From the NCBI RefSeq assembly GCF_002024805.1, contig NZ_CP014337.1, positions 1,302,001 to 1,366,000 on the forward strand: a DNA stretch of 64,000 bases, in the 5' to 3' direction. A program made the position numbers and the translations under genes. The notes beneath the pieces are model-generated. The model ran no database searches. It saw only the letters and a list, made by a program, of their open reading frames with translations, and had not been told where the DNA came from. Below are positions 1-8,863 of the stretch, piece after piece. This DNA is from Elizabethkingia bruuniana. GTDB taxonomy: Bacteria; Bacteroidota; Bacteroidia; Flavobacteriales; Weeksellaceae. Positions within the stretch are counted from its first letter, which is position 1; each line of letters begins with the position of its first letter.

Positions 1-181
1 CTTTCAGTTCTGTATCGCCACCCTCAAAGCCTTCAATTAAAGTTACAGGTTTACCATTGCGTCCTTTTTTTTCAAACTTGCAGACAAGGGCACCCTTTTG
101 TTCAAACTTTTCTTCAGGCATTTCGAAATCCTGCTCCTCGTGTTCAGGAAAAAGATTTTTTAACTGATCTCTTAAATCCAT
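1..181 (-). CDS. SUI1/eIF1-like translation initiation factor homologue (partial)
   Basis: The 60 N-terminal codons of a minus-strand gene run off the left edge. After an acidic start (MDLRDQLKNLFPEHEEQ) comes a segment with KFEKKGRNGKPVTLIEG, which matches the start of the SUI1 fold, where a KGR.GK motif precedes a beta strand. Family knowledge: bacterial SUI1 (YciH-type) proteins are about 110 residues and may act in start-codon fidelity. The ATG at 179-181 is preceded by a TACTTTTG box (204-211, minus). It is transcribed divergently from gpmI. The C-terminal half is outside the window, so the call rests on the N-terminal half. Confidence 0.75.
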   Translation of the reverse strand, partial: MDLRDQLKNLFPEHEEQDFEMPEEKFEQKGALVCKFEKKGRNGKPVTLIEGFEGGDTELK

Positions 182-286
182 TTTATTTTATAATACTAGT
201 AAACAAAAGTAAGAAAAGTTACAATTTTTCAGGGTATTTACCTCATAAAACCTGTGAAATTCCTTACTATTTAGTGCATTGTTTCG

Positions 287-294
287 TATATTTG
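287..294 (+). promoter_or_regulatory. Bacteroidota -7 box for gpmI
   Basis: TATATTTG fits the TAnnTTTG -7 consensus, 22 bp before the gpmI ATG. No clear -33 TTTG was found at the usual distance. Confidence 0.5.
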
Positions 295-316
295 TTAAGT
301 TAAATATAATTCTGAA

Positions 317-1840
317 ATGTCTAAAAAAGCAATATTAGCCATCCTGGATGGCTGGGGATTAGGTTTAGATCCCAAAGTTTCTGCCATCGCGCAGGCCAAC
401 ACACCGTTTATTGATTCATGTTTACAAAAATACCCTCACAGCAAACTAGAAGCTAGTGGTTTGGCTGTAGGTTTACCAGCAGGACAAATGGGGAATTCTG
501 AAGTAGGGCACATGAATCTTGGAGCCGGACGTGTAATTTTTCAGAATCTTGTAAAGCTAAACATGGCAGTGGAAAACAAAACACTGGGGAATGAACAGGA
601 AATCCTTGCTGCCTTTAAATATGCAAAAGACAACCATAAGAAGATTCACTTTATAGGATTAGTTTCCGACGGAGGGGTACATTCGCATGTTAATCACCTG
701 AAAGGGCTTTTGGAAGCAGCAGATGATTATGGATTAGAAAATGTCTTTGTTCATGCTTTTACAGATGGACGTGACTGTGATCCGCATTCCGGAAAAGGAT
801 TTATTCAGGATCTTATAGAGTTTATGGATACCAAAACCGGAAAACTGGCAACAATTGTTGGACGTTATTACGCAATGGACCGTGATAAGCGTTGGGAGCG
901 TGTACGTATTGCTTACGATGCTATGGTAAATGGTATTGGATTAGCAACCAATAACCCGGTAGGAGCTATTCAGAAATCTTATGAGGAAGATATAACAGAT
1001 GAATTCCTAAAACCAATTATCTGTACTCAGGACGGAATGCCTGTTGCTAAAATAGAAGCTAATGATGTCGTATTCTGTTTCAATTTCAGAACAGACAGAG
1101 GGCGTGAAATTACCATGGCGCTTTCTCAGGAAGATTTCCCTGACTACGAAATGCACAAGCTTCCTTTATACTATGTGACTTTAACCAACTACGATAAAAC
1201 CTTCCATAATGTAAAAGTGGTGTATGATGAAAATATCATTACACATACTATGGGACAGATTCTGGAGGAAAACAACAAAACACAGATTCGTATTGCTGAA
1301 ACTGAAAAATATCCGCACGTTACATTCTTCTTTTCAGGAGGACGTGAAGAGGAGTTCAAAGGGGAGAGAAGGATTTTGTGTCCAAGTCCTAAGGATGTTC
1401 CTACTTATGATTTCAAACCGGAAATGTCGGCTTATGACATTACCAATGCTATTGTTCCGGAATTGGAAAAAGGAAGTGCAGATTTTATCTGCCTGAATTT
1501 TGCGAATACCGACATGGTAGGACATACAGGTGTTTTCCAGGCTGCAGTACAAGCTGCTGAAACAGTAGATAAGTGTATTGAAAAAGTAGCTACTACAGCT
1601 TATAATCACGGATATGCTGTATTTATTTTGGCAGATCATGGTAATTCTGATGTTATGGTAAATCCTGATGGGTCTCCCAATACACAGCATTCAACCAATC
1701 TTGTACCTTTTATTGTAATGGATAAAGATCACACATGGAATGTGAAAGATGGTAAATTGGGAGATGTAGCACCTACAATCCTTAAAGTAATGGGCGTAAA
1801 TATTCCGGAAGAAATGACGGGAGATATTCTTGTTTCTTAA
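317..1840 (+). CDS. gpmI: 2,3-bisphosphoglycerate-independent phosphoglycerate mutase
   Basis: Interconverts 3- and 2-phosphoglycerate in glycolysis and gluconeogenesis, in the cytosol, using two Mn ions and a phosphoserine. At 507 residues it matches the family length. Visible landmarks are the metal-binding AILDGWG near residue 8-14, the catalytic serine in MGNSEVGH (Ser61), the substrate-binding RYYAMDRDKRWERV near 190-200, and the C-terminal metal ligands in NTDMVGH and LADHGNSD. The ATG at 317 follows a -7 box. An acetyltransferase gene begins 8 bp after its stop, so the two are probably co-transcribed. Confidence 0.97.
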   Translation: MSKKAILAILDGWGLGLDPKVSAIAQANTPFIDSCLQKYPHSKLEASGLAVGLPAGQMGNSEVGHMNLGAGRVIFQNLVKLNMAVENKTLGNEQEILAAFKYAKDNHKKIHFIGLVSDGGVHSHVNHLKGLLEAADDYGLENVFVHAFTDGRDCDPHSGKGFIQDLIEFMDTKTGKLATIVGRYYAMDRDKRWERVRIAYDAMVNGIGLATNNPVGAIQKSYEEDITDEFLKPIICTQDGMPVAKIEANDVVFCFNFRTDRGREITMALSQEDFPDYEMHKLPLYYVTLTNYDKTFHNVKVVYDENIITHTMGQILEENNKTQIRIAETEKYPHVTFFFSGGREEEFKGERRILCPSPKDVPTYDFKPEMSAYDITNAIVPELEKGSADFICLNFANTDMVGHTGVFQAAVQAAETVDKCIEKVATTAYNHGYAVFILADHGNSDVMVNPDGSPNTQHSTNLVPFIVMDKDHTWNVKDGKLGDVAPTILKVMGVNIPEEMTGDILVS

Positions 1841-1847
1841 TTCTATA

Positions 1848-2339
1848 ATGGATAAGGAAGTAATAATTACAACAATACAGGCTGCGGATGATAGTGCTTT
1901 GGCATCTATGATCCGCGGTGTTTTTGATGAATATAAAGCACCTACAGAAGGTACTGTTTATGTTGATCCTACAACAGATCATTTGTCTAAAGTATTTGAT
2001 GCCAAAGGATCAGTACTTTTTGTTGCTAAAATCGAAGATAGAGTAATAGGAAGTTGTGGACTTTATCCTACTGAAGGATTGCCTGAAGGGCATGTAGAAT
2101 TGGTGAAATTCTATATCTCCAAAGAAGCCAGAGGGACGGGTGTCGGAAGATTGTTTATGGAAAAATGCTATGAACAGGCTGAAAAGTTTGGATATACTCA
2201 CATTTATCTTGAAAGCTTACCGGCTTTTGGTAAGGCAATCAGTATTTATGAAAAGCAGGGATTCGAACAGTTATCTGCTCCTTTAGGAAATTCAGGGCAT
2301 ACAGGATGTGATATCTGGATGCTGAAAAAGATTATATAA
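1848..2339 (+). CDS. GNAT family N-acetyltransferase
   Basis: A 163-residue cytosolic protein with the GNAT fold, which moves an acetyl group from acetyl-CoA to an amine. The acetyl-CoA loop R-G-T-G-V-G lies near residues 95-100, preceded by the strand VELVKFYISKEARG and followed by HIYLESLPAFGKAISIYEKQGFEQL, the usual C-terminal GNAT hairpin. A longer frame begins at TTG 1830 inside gpmI, but ATG 1848 gives the natural N-terminus. The substrate cannot be told from sequence. It lies 8 bp downstream of gpmI. Confidence 0.9.
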   Translation: MDKEVIITTIQAADDSALASMIRGVFDEYKAPTEGTVYVDPTTDHLSKVFDAKGSVLFVAKIEDRVIGSCGLYPTEGLPEGHVELVKFYISKEARGTGVGRLFMEKCYEQAEKFGYTHIYLESLPAFGKAISIYEKQGFEQLSAPLGNSGHTGCDIWMLKKII

Positions 2340-2349
2340 ATTAGCTGAT

Positions 2350-2607
2350 ATGAAAAAGAATATACAGGTAGTTGCACTATTGTTAATTTTTTCCAATATG
2401 TTGTTGGCTCAGTCTGGTACTACAGATGCTAACACTGATATTAGAGATACCGTAACAAACTCCGGACTAGGTTTGGGAGCAATTATAGCAGTAGTCATAT
2501 CATGGGATAGAAATAAATCTATTCTGTGGGCAATTATCCATGGTGTATTGGGATGGCTTTACGTTATTTATTTCGCGATAATTCGCTTAATAAAGGGACG
2601 GGATTAA
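2350..2607 (+). CDS. small membrane protein with signal peptide
   Basis: An 85-residue protein not recognised as a named family. It begins with a signal peptide (MKKNIQVVALLLIFSNMLLAQ). A short polar stretch follows, then two hydrophobic segments around residues 39-53 and 57-78, ending in a basic tail (RLIKGRD). The layout suggests a small inner-membrane protein with its N-terminal part outside. It starts 10 bp after the acetyltransferase, so it is probably the last gene of the gpmI operon. Similar short proteins often follow housekeeping genes in flavobacteria; the function is unknown. Confidence 0.7.
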   Translation: MKKNIQVVALLLIFSNMLLAQSGTTDANTDIRDTVTNSGLGLGAIIAVVISWDRNKSILWAIIHGVLGWLYVIYFAIIRLIKGRD

Positions 2608-2621
2608 GTTCTATATTTTCG

Positions 2622-2629
2622 TATCTTTG
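2622..2629 (+). promoter_or_regulatory. Bacteroidota -7 box
   Basis: TATCTTTG (followed by C) matches TAnnTTTG exactly, 20 bp before the ATG of the HAD hydrolase gene. Confidence 0.6.
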
Positions 2630-2649
2630 CACTCAAATTTTTAATACAG

Positions 2650-3078
2650 ATGATAAATAAAAAACTAGCGATAGACTTTGACGGAACAATTGTAGACGAT
2701 GCATATCCGGGAGTAGGACCAGCTAAAATTTTTGCATTCGAAACATTGCTGAAATTACAATCAGAAGGTTATCGTTTGATTTTATGGACATACAGAAGCG
2801 GGCAGGCTCTGCAGGATGCTGTTGATTTTTGTAAGAAAAACGGATTAGAATTTTATGCTGTAAATTCCAGCTTTGAAGGTGAAGTTTTTGATTCTGAAAC
2901 ACACAGCCGTAAAATCGATGCTGATATGTTTATTGATGACAGAAACCTAGGTGGATTTCCTGGATGGGGCGAAATTTACAACATCATTAAAGAGAAAATT
3001 GAATTCCGTGTAGCAGGCGGAGAAGTTTTAGCTTACTCAAAGTTGAAAAAAGAAAAGAAAAAAGGTCTTTTCTGGTAA
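2650..3078 (+). CDS. HAD superfamily hydrolase (BT0820-like)
   Basis: A 142-residue cytosolic phosphatase-type protein. The HAD motif I is intact at the N-terminus (AIDFDGT, nucleophile Asp9, acid/base Asp11). Motif II-like LILWTYRSG lies near residues 38-46, and the late acidic motif FIDDRNLGG near 96-104. It has no cap insertion and matches the short Bacteroidota group typified by BT0820. The C-terminus is very basic (KLKKEKKKGLFW). It has its own -7 box at 2622. Substrate unknown. Confidence 0.85.
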   Translation: MINKKLAIDFDGTIVDDAYPGVGPAKIFAFETLLKLQSEGYRLILWTYRSGQALQDAVDFCKKNGLEFYAVNSSFEGEVFDSETHSRKIDADMFIDDRNLGGFPGWGEIYNIIKEKIEFRVAGGEVLAYSKLKKEKKKGLFW

Positions 3079-3167
3079 CATATATATAATGTAATAATAT
3101 AACGATTTACCAATGTATCAATTATTGTTACATTCTTACATGGGTAAATTGCTACATTTAAATAAAA

Positions 3168-3977
3168 ATGATTCAGTTAAAAACAATAGACGAAATCAAA
3201 TTAATGCGTGAAAGCGCTCAGTTGGTTTCAAAAACTTTAGGAATGTTAGCCAAGGAGATTAAACCTGGTGTAACAACTAAGCACTTAGATAAACTTGCAT
3301 TCGAGTATATTAAAGACCACGGTGCAGAACCGGCATTTCTTGGATATGGAGGTTTTCCAAACTCTTTATGTATGTCCCCGAATGAGCAGGTTGTTCATGG
3401 CTTCCCTACAGATGAACCATTGAGAGATGGTGATATTATTTCTGTAGACTGTGGAACATACATGAATGGCTTTGTTGGAGATCATGCATATACTTTTGAA
3501 GTTGGAGAAGTGTCTCCTGAAACAAAAAAACTTTTGCAGGTAACTAAAGAAAGTCTTTATAAAGGTATAGCTCAGTGTATCCGTGGAAAGAGAATCGGAG
3601 ATATCTCTTATGCAGTTCAGGAGCATGCAGAAAAACATGGTTACGGAGTAGTACGCGAATTAGTAGGGCATGGTGTTGGAAGACAAATGCACGAAGAACC
3701 GCAGGTACCTAACTATGGTAGAAAAGGTTCCGGAAAAGTAATTAAAGACGGATTAGTTATTGCTATCGAGCCTATGATTAATATGGGAACGGAAAAGGTG
3801 AAGTTTCACTCTGATGGCTGGACTGTAACAACTCAGGATAATAAGCCTTCTGCACACTTTGAGCACGATGTAGCTGTAGTAAATGGAAAACCAGTACTGT
3901 TATCTACATTCCAATATATCTACGATGCATTAGGTATTAAATCCGATGAGGAAAAAGCTTTCCAGATGGATTTCTAA
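3168..3977 (+). CDS. map: type I methionine aminopeptidase
   Basis: Removes the initiator methionine from nascent proteins; a cytosolic dinuclear metalloenzyme. The 269-residue length and pita-bread motifs fit type I. The metal ligands lie in VDCGTYMNGFVGDHA, VGHGVGRQMHEEP, AIEPMI and the C-terminal HFEHDVAV. The short N-terminal part without a zinc finger is normal for bacteria. A methyltransferase gene starts 3 bp after its stop. The upstream TACATTTA at about 3152 is a possible variant -7 box. Confidence 0.97.
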   Translation: MIQLKTIDEIKLMRESAQLVSKTLGMLAKEIKPGVTTKHLDKLAFEYIKDHGAEPAFLGYGGFPNSLCMSPNEQVVHGFPTDEPLRDGDIISVDCGTYMNGFVGDHAYTFEVGEVSPETKKLLQVTKESLYKGIAQCIRGKRIGDISYAVQEHAEKHGYGVVRELVGHGVGRQMHEEPQVPNYGRKGSGKVIKDGLVIAIEPMINMGTEKVKFHSDGWTVTTQDNKPSAHFEHDVAVVNGKPVLLSTFQYIYDALGIKSDEEKAFQMDF

Positions 3978-3980
3978 CAA

Positions 3981-4748
3981 ATGAAGAAAGTAGCAAAATT
4001 TCTTTTAAATAAATTACCGCGCCCTATGCTTATTCGATTAAGCATTGTGGCGCGTCCTTTAATTATATCCTTTTTTAAAGGAGATAAATTTACTGATCCT
4101 ATAGACGGTAGATCTTATCGTAAATTCCTTCCGTATGGCTACGGGAAGCAACGGGAAAATGCACTTTCTCCCGGAACTCTTTCACTGGAAAGGCACCGCC
4201 AAATGTGGCTTTATCTGGAACGTGAAACTGATTTTTTTACCAAAAATTACAAAGTACTTCACATCGCTCCTGAGCAGGAGTTTTTAAGAAAATTCAAAAA
4301 ACAAAAAAATCTGGAATATACTTCTGCGGATCTTTTCTCTCCGATTGTAGATGTAAAGGCAGATGTATTAGATCTTCCTTTTGAAGATGAATCTTATGAT
4401 ATTGTTATTTGTAATCATGTTTTAGAACATATTGTAGAAGATTCCAAAGCGATGTCCGAATTATACCGTGTAATGCGAAAGGGCGGATGGGGAATTTTGC
4501 AGGTCCCTATGAGAACTAGTTTGGAGCATACTTATGAAGATTTTAGTATAACAGATCCTAAAGAGCGTCAGAAGCATTTTGGGCAGTATGATCATGTTCG
4601 TTGGTATGGGATGGATTATTTTGACCGTCTTAAAAAAGTTGGGTTTGATGTAGATATCAATTTATATTCTCAAAAGTTTTCTTTAGAAGATCAGAAACGT
4701 TACGGATTGCTGGTGAATGAAATTCTTCCGGTAGTTTTTAAACATTAG
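3981..4748 (+). CDS. class I SAM-dependent methyltransferase
   Basis: A 255-residue cytosolic methyltransferase of the Methyltransf_11 type. The core reads KVLHIAPEQEF (a degenerate motif I near residues 89-99), YTSADLFSPIVDVKADVLDLPF (motifs II-III), and YDIVICNHVLEHI followed by the YRVMRKGGWGILQVP helix-strand. The classical GxGxG loop is replaced by HIAPEQEF, a feature of a known Bacteroidota subgroup. The acceptor is unknown. It starts 3 bp after map and is probably translated with it. Confidence 0.88.
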   Translation: MKKVAKFLLNKLPRPMLIRLSIVARPLIISFFKGDKFTDPIDGRSYRKFLPYGYGKQRENALSPGTLSLERHRQMWLYLERETDFFTKNYKVLHIAPEQEFLRKFKKQKNLEYTSADLFSPIVDVKADVLDLPFEDESYDIVICNHVLEHIVEDSKAMSELYRVMRKGGWGILQVPMRTSLEHTYEDFSITDPKERQKHFGQYDHVRWYGMDYFDRLKKVGFDVDINLYSQKFSLEDQKRYGLLVNEILPVVFKH

Positions 4749-4847
4749 TGAATTTATATCTTATTGTAAGCCTTTTCTTTATAGCTGTTGAATAATCAAT
4801 CATTATAACCTGTTAAAGAATAAGCTAGTCATTCTTTTATTTATTGT

Positions 4848-4855
4848 TAACTTTG
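4848..4855 (+). promoter_or_regulatory. Bacteroidota -7 box for era
   Basis: TAACTTTG matches TAnnTTTG and lies 52 bp before the era ATG in an otherwise AT-rich, gene-free spacer. Confidence 0.5.
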
Positions 4856-4907
4856 CAAAAGATTTAAAAACTTAAATCTTTTTAATATTTCAATTTTAAA
4901 TTAAATA

Positions 4908-5783
4908 ATGCACAGAGCAGGTTTTGTTAATATAGTGGGGAAACCCAATGCAGGAAAGTCTACGCTTCTTAACCAGTTAATGGGGGAGAAACTGGCTATT
5001 GTTACCCAGAAAGCACAGACAACCAGACATCGTATTTTTGGTATTTATAACGAGGACGATGTCCAGATTGTTTTTTCTGATACTCCGGGAGTTTTAGACC
5101 CTAAGTACGGATTACAGGAGAAAATGATGGAATTTGTGAAGGAGAGTTTACAAGATGCTGATGTTTTCCTTTTCATTGTAGATATTACAGATAAAGCACA
5201 ACCTTCAGAATTTCTTATTGAAAAGCTGAATAAAATCCCGGTTCCGGTACTTATCCTTATCAATAAAGTAGATCAGGCAGATCAGAAAGTTCTTGAAGAA
5301 ACTGTTGCGCTATGGCACGAGAGGATTCCTAAGGCAGAAATATTACCTATATCCGCCTTAAATGCTTATAATACAGAATATATCTTGCCAAAATTAAAAT
5401 CTTTATTACCAGAAAGTCCGGGATACTACGATAAAGATCAGTTTACAGATAAGTCTGAAAGATTCTTTGTAAATGAGGCTATCAGAGAGAAAATCCTTCT
5501 GAACTACGAAAAGGAAATTCCGTATTCTGTAGAAGTTGTTACAGAAATGTTTAAGGATAAAGGAGAAATGATCTTTATAGATAGTATTATCTATGTAGAA
5601 AGAGAAACTCAAAAGGGGATTATCATTGGTCATAAAGGAGAATCTATAAAGAAAGTTGGGACTGAGGCCAGAATGGATTTGGAGAAATTCTTTGGAAAGA
5701 AGCTTCACCTTAATCTTTTTGTAAAAGTTAAAAAAGATTGGCGTAAAAATGACAGAGACCTGAAAAATTTTGGTTATCGCTAG
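4908..5783 (+). CDS. era: GTPase Era
   Basis: Essential GTPase that binds 16S rRNA and helps 30S subunit maturation. At 291 residues it has the full layout: G1 GKPNAGKST near residues 10-18, G2 TTRHRIFGI, G3 DTPGV near 58-62, G4 NKVD near 121-124 and G5 SAL. A C-terminal KH domain contains IIGHKGESIKKVGTEAR. It is preceded by its own -7 box and followed 45 bp later by a TPR gene. Confidence 0.97.
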   Translation: MHRAGFVNIVGKPNAGKSTLLNQLMGEKLAIVTQKAQTTRHRIFGIYNEDDVQIVFSDTPGVLDPKYGLQEKMMEFVKESLQDADVFLFIVDITDKAQPSEFLIEKLNKIPVPVLILINKVDQADQKVLEETVALWHERIPKAEILPISALNAYNTEYILPKLKSLLPESPGYYDKDQFTDKSERFFVNEAIREKILLNYEKEIPYSVEVVTEMFKDKGEMIFIDSIIYVERETQKGIIIGHKGESIKKVGTEARMDLEKFFGKKLHLNLFVKVKKDWRKNDRDLKNFGYR

Positions 5784-5828
5784 ATAAATTCAGTAAATTC
5801 ATTTATCTTTAAGTAAAGAATTTCAAAG

Positions 5829-6323
5829 ATGAACGAATATTTAGATTCAGAATTTGACCGTGCGGATGACCTGATCAGTCAGGATCTAAACGAAGAAGCT
5901 AAAGCGGTACTCAATAATATTTTATTGGAAGATCCTAAATATGGCAAAGCACATAACCATATAGGCTGGCTTTTAAAAAATAAAGAGAATGATGCCGTAG
6001 AAGCTGAAAAGCATTATAAACTAGCTATAGATTTTACTCCGGAATATGGAGCTTCTTATCTTAACTATTCTTACCTTTTATCAGAAGCAAAGCGCTATGA
6101 TGATCTTCGGGATATTCTGACAAAAGCAGAATCTGTTGAAGACGTTAATAAAAGTAATCTTGCAAGGGAGTGGGCATATTATTATGAAGATACACGGCAA
6201 TATGAAAAAGCAATTGAGAAGTATAAAGAATACGCACTATCACTTTATGAAAACTCATACATTGAGAAAGCTAAAGAAGGCATTGAAAGATGTAAAATGA
6301 AAATAGATATACAAAAGATGTAA
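5829..6323 (+). CDS. tetratricopeptide-repeat protein
   Basis: A 164-residue soluble helical protein, not assigned to a named family. TPR-like units are visible: EEAKAVLNNILLEDPKYGKAHNHIG, then EKHYKLAIDFTPEYGASYLNYS, and YEKAIEKYKEYALSLYEN near the C-terminus, each with the small/aromatic spacing of TPR helices. It has no signal peptide. Such proteins are usually scaffolds for other proteins. It is the last gene before a strong terminator and is probably expressed with era. Confidence 0.7.
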   Translation: MNEYLDSEFDRADDLISQDLNEEAKAVLNNILLEDPKYGKAHNHIGWLLKNKENDAVEAEKHYKLAIDFTPEYGASYLNYSYLLSEAKRYDDLRDILTKAESVEDVNKSNLAREWAYYYEDTRQYEKAIEKYKEYALSLYENSYIEKAKEGIERCKMKIDIQKM

Positions 6324-6324
6324 T

Positions 6325-6354
6325 AAAAAGGCCTGATAAAGGGCCTTTTTATTT
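6325..6354 (+). terminator. intrinsic terminator after the TPR gene
   Basis: AAAAGGCC / GGCCTTTT stem with a short loop followed by TTTATTTT, just after the TPR gene stop. Confidence 0.85.
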
Positions 6355-6408
6355 TGGGTAAACTAATTATTAATTCATAATTTCGTAATTATAAGTTAAT
6401 ATGTTAAT

Positions 6409-8814
6409 ATGAAGAGAAAGTTTACAATGCTTTTAATAGCAGCAATGAGTTTTAGCTACGCTCAGGAAAGTACCAGCTATCAGAAACCTTCTGCCGAAAT
6501 TCTTAAGCTGGCAGATTACACAAGACCACCATCTGTATTGATGGACAGCAAAAAAGAATGGATGGTATTTACCTATCGTCCAACTTATAAGAATCTGAAG
6601 GATCTTTATGAGGAAGATGTGAAGCTGGCGGGATTGAGAATAAATCCGTTGACTAATATCTCGAGTACACTGACATATATTGATAATCTGAAAATAAAGA
6701 ATCTGAAAGGAAAATCTGAAGTTCAGGTTAAGGGGCTTCCTCAGAATGCAAGCCTTGCTTATTTTTCATTTTCACCAGACGAGAAATCTTTGGCATTTAC
6801 AAATACAACTTCAAAAGGTGTTGAACTTTGGGTAGTGGATTTGGCAACGGCAACAGCAAAAAAAATTACTTCTGACAATCTGAATGCAAATTTAGGTTCT
6901 CCTTTTACCTGGTTCAAAGATTCAAAATCATTTTTAATTAATGTTTTGCCAGCAAACAGACCTGCATTATTGAGTGATAAAAATGATATTCCAACAGGGC
7001 CAACCGTAGCAACCAGTACCGGAAAAGTATCACAGAATGCAACATTCCAGGATTTGTTAAAAACACCAAAAGATGAAACTAATTTTGAAAATCTTGCAAC
7101 TTCTGAATTAGCCAAAGTAGATTTGAATGGTAATGTATCCGGATTTGCAAAAAGCGGAATGTATGCTTCAAAGACATTTTCGCCAGATGGTAACTATATT
7201 ATGATTTCCTCGATTAAAAAACCGTTTTCATATATCGTCCCATTAAATCGTTTCCCTTCTGAAACTGTAGTTTTTGATAAGACTGGTCAGCAGGTAAAGG
7301 TAGTGAACGAAATGCCTTTAAATGAGATTATGCCTAAGGGATTCTCTTCTGTAAGAACAGGTAAAAGAAGTATAGCATGGAGAAGCGACATGCCTGCTAC
7401 TTTATATTATGTTGAAGCATTGGATGGCGGAGATCAGTCGAAGAAAGCAGAATACAGAGACCAGATCTATACATGGGATGCTCCTTTTAATGCAGAAGCT
7501 AAAGCATTATATAAAACTAAAGAAAGATTTTCTGATATAGATTGGGGGAATGCAGATAATGCATTTGTTTCCGAAGGATGGTATGATACCAGAAGTACCA
7601 AAACCAGCTGGATTAATCCAAAAACAGGAGATTCTAAACTTATTATAGACAGAAATTTCCAGGATGTATATAGCAATCCGGGGAATCTTGTTTCCGAACG
7701 AAATCAATATGGCAGAAACGTTGTAGAAATTAAAGACGGAAAAACATATTGGATAGGAGATGGCTTTACCAAAGAAGGGCAATTTCCTTTCATCAATGAA
7801 ATGGATCTGAAAACATTTAAAACAAACAGACTTTATACATCTAAATCTACAACTGTAAAAGAGAGGATTCTGGATGTTTTAGATCCTAAAAAAGGTGATA
7901 TTCTGGTAATGGATGAATCCAGTACAGACTATCCTAATTACTTTATTAAAAACTTTAAGACCAATAAAAGCACTCCTGTAACAAACTTCCAGAACCCTTT
8001 TGAAGGTTTGAAAGGTGTGCATAAAGAAGTTATTACCTATAAACGTAATGACGGCGTTACTCTTACAGGGAATTTATATCTTCCGGCAGGTTATGATATG
8101 AAATCTAAAAAAGAAAAACTTCCGTTGCTAATCTGGGCTTATCCGGCTGAATATAAAGACAAGGCAACAGCAGGAATGAGTACTAAAAATGCAAATACTT
8201 TCACTTTCCCTAGTTATGGATCTTTCATCTACTGGGTTTCTAAAGGATATGCAGTATTGGATGATGCATCTTTTCCTATTATTGGTGAAGGAAAAACGGA
8301 GCCTAACGATACCTTTATTCCACAGTTAGTAGCAGATGCTCAGGCGGCTATTGATGCTGTAGACAAACTAGGTTATATAGACCGTAAAAAAGTAGCTGTA
8401 GGCGGACACTCTTATGGTGCATTTATGACGGCTAATCTTTTAACACATTCTAATCTTTTTGCTTGTGGTATTGCGAGAAGCGGTGCATATAACAGAACAC
8501 TTACTCCGTTTGGTTTCCAGAGCGAGCAAAGAAATTATTGGGATGTACCGGATGTGTATACGAAAATGTCACCTTTCATGAATGCTGATAAAATGAAAAC
8601 ACCATTGTTATTGGTACATGGTGAGGCAGACAATAACCAGGGAACATTCACTGTACAAACGGAACGTTATTTCCAGGCACTTAAGAACCTTGGTGCTCCT
8701 GTAAAAATGGTATTACTACCTAAAGAAGCACATGGTTATGTAGCAAAAGAAAATATTCTTCACTTGCTTTATGAGCAGGATATCTTCTTAGAAAAATGCC
8801 TGAAAGGTAAATAA
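6409..8814 (+). CDS. S9 family (prolyl oligopeptidase-type) serine peptidase, secreted
   Basis: An 801-residue protein with a short signal peptide (MKRKFTMLLIAAMSFSYAQ), so probably periplasmic. Residues about 50-540 form a beta-propeller with repeats such as FSPDEKSLAFTNT and FSPDGNYIMISS. Residues about 550-801 form the alpha/beta-hydrolase domain. The nucleophile is in VGGHSYGAFM, the catalytic Asp in LLLVHGEADNNQG and the His in KEAHGYV. S9 peptidases cleave oligopeptides, often after Pro, acylated residues or Glu; the exact specificity is open. It is a single-gene unit between two terminators. Confidence 0.92.
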   Translation: MKRKFTMLLIAAMSFSYAQESTSYQKPSAEILKLADYTRPPSVLMDSKKEWMVFTYRPTYKNLKDLYEEDVKLAGLRINPLTNISSTLTYIDNLKIKNLKGKSEVQVKGLPQNASLAYFSFSPDEKSLAFTNTTSKGVELWVVDLATATAKKITSDNLNANLGSPFTWFKDSKSFLINVLPANRPALLSDKNDIPTGPTVATSTGKVSQNATFQDLLKTPKDETNFENLATSELAKVDLNGNVSGFAKSGMYASKTFSPDGNYIMISSIKKPFSYIVPLNRFPSETVVFDKTGQQVKVVNEMPLNEIMPKGFSSVRTGKRSIAWRSDMPATLYYVEALDGGDQSKKAEYRDQIYTWDAPFNAEAKALYKTKERFSDIDWGNADNAFVSEGWYDTRSTKTSWINPKTGDSKLIIDRNFQDVYSNPGNLVSERNQYGRNVVEIKDGKTYWIGDGFTKEGQFPFINEMDLKTFKTNRLYTSKSTTVKERILDVLDPKKGDILVMDESSTDYPNYFIKNFKTNKSTPVTNFQNPFEGLKGVHKEVITYKRNDGVTLTGNLYLPAGYDMKSKKEKLPLLIWAYPAEYKDKATAGMSTKNANTFTFPSYGSFIYWVSKGYAVLDDASFPIIGEGKTEPNDTFIPQLVADAQAAIDAVDKLGYIDRKKVAVGGHSYGAFMTANLLTHSNLFACGIARSGAYNRTLTPFGFQSEQRNYWDVPDVYTKMSPFMNADKMKTPLLLVHGEADNNQGTFTVQTERYFQALKNLGAPVKMVLLPKEAHGYVAKENILHLLYEQDIFLEKCLKGK

Positions 8815-8816
8815 GC

Positions 8817-8848
8817 AAAAAGCTCCCAAATGGGAGCTTTTATTTTTA
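8817..8848. terminator. bidirectional intrinsic terminator
   Basis: AAAAGCTCCCA / TGGGAGCTTTT hairpin with a 2-nt loop and flanking A and T runs. It serves the convergent S9 peptidase and META lipoprotein genes. Confidence 0.9.
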
Positions 8849-8863
8849 TATGTTTGAAATCGC

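Noticed and set aside
1334-1690. 118-codon open frame antisense to gpmI
   Set aside because: A shadow of a strongly conserved gene; odd composition and no motif.
1830-1847. TTG start for the acetyltransferase
   Set aside because: It would begin inside gpmI and add unconserved residues; ATG 1848 gives a standard GNAT start.
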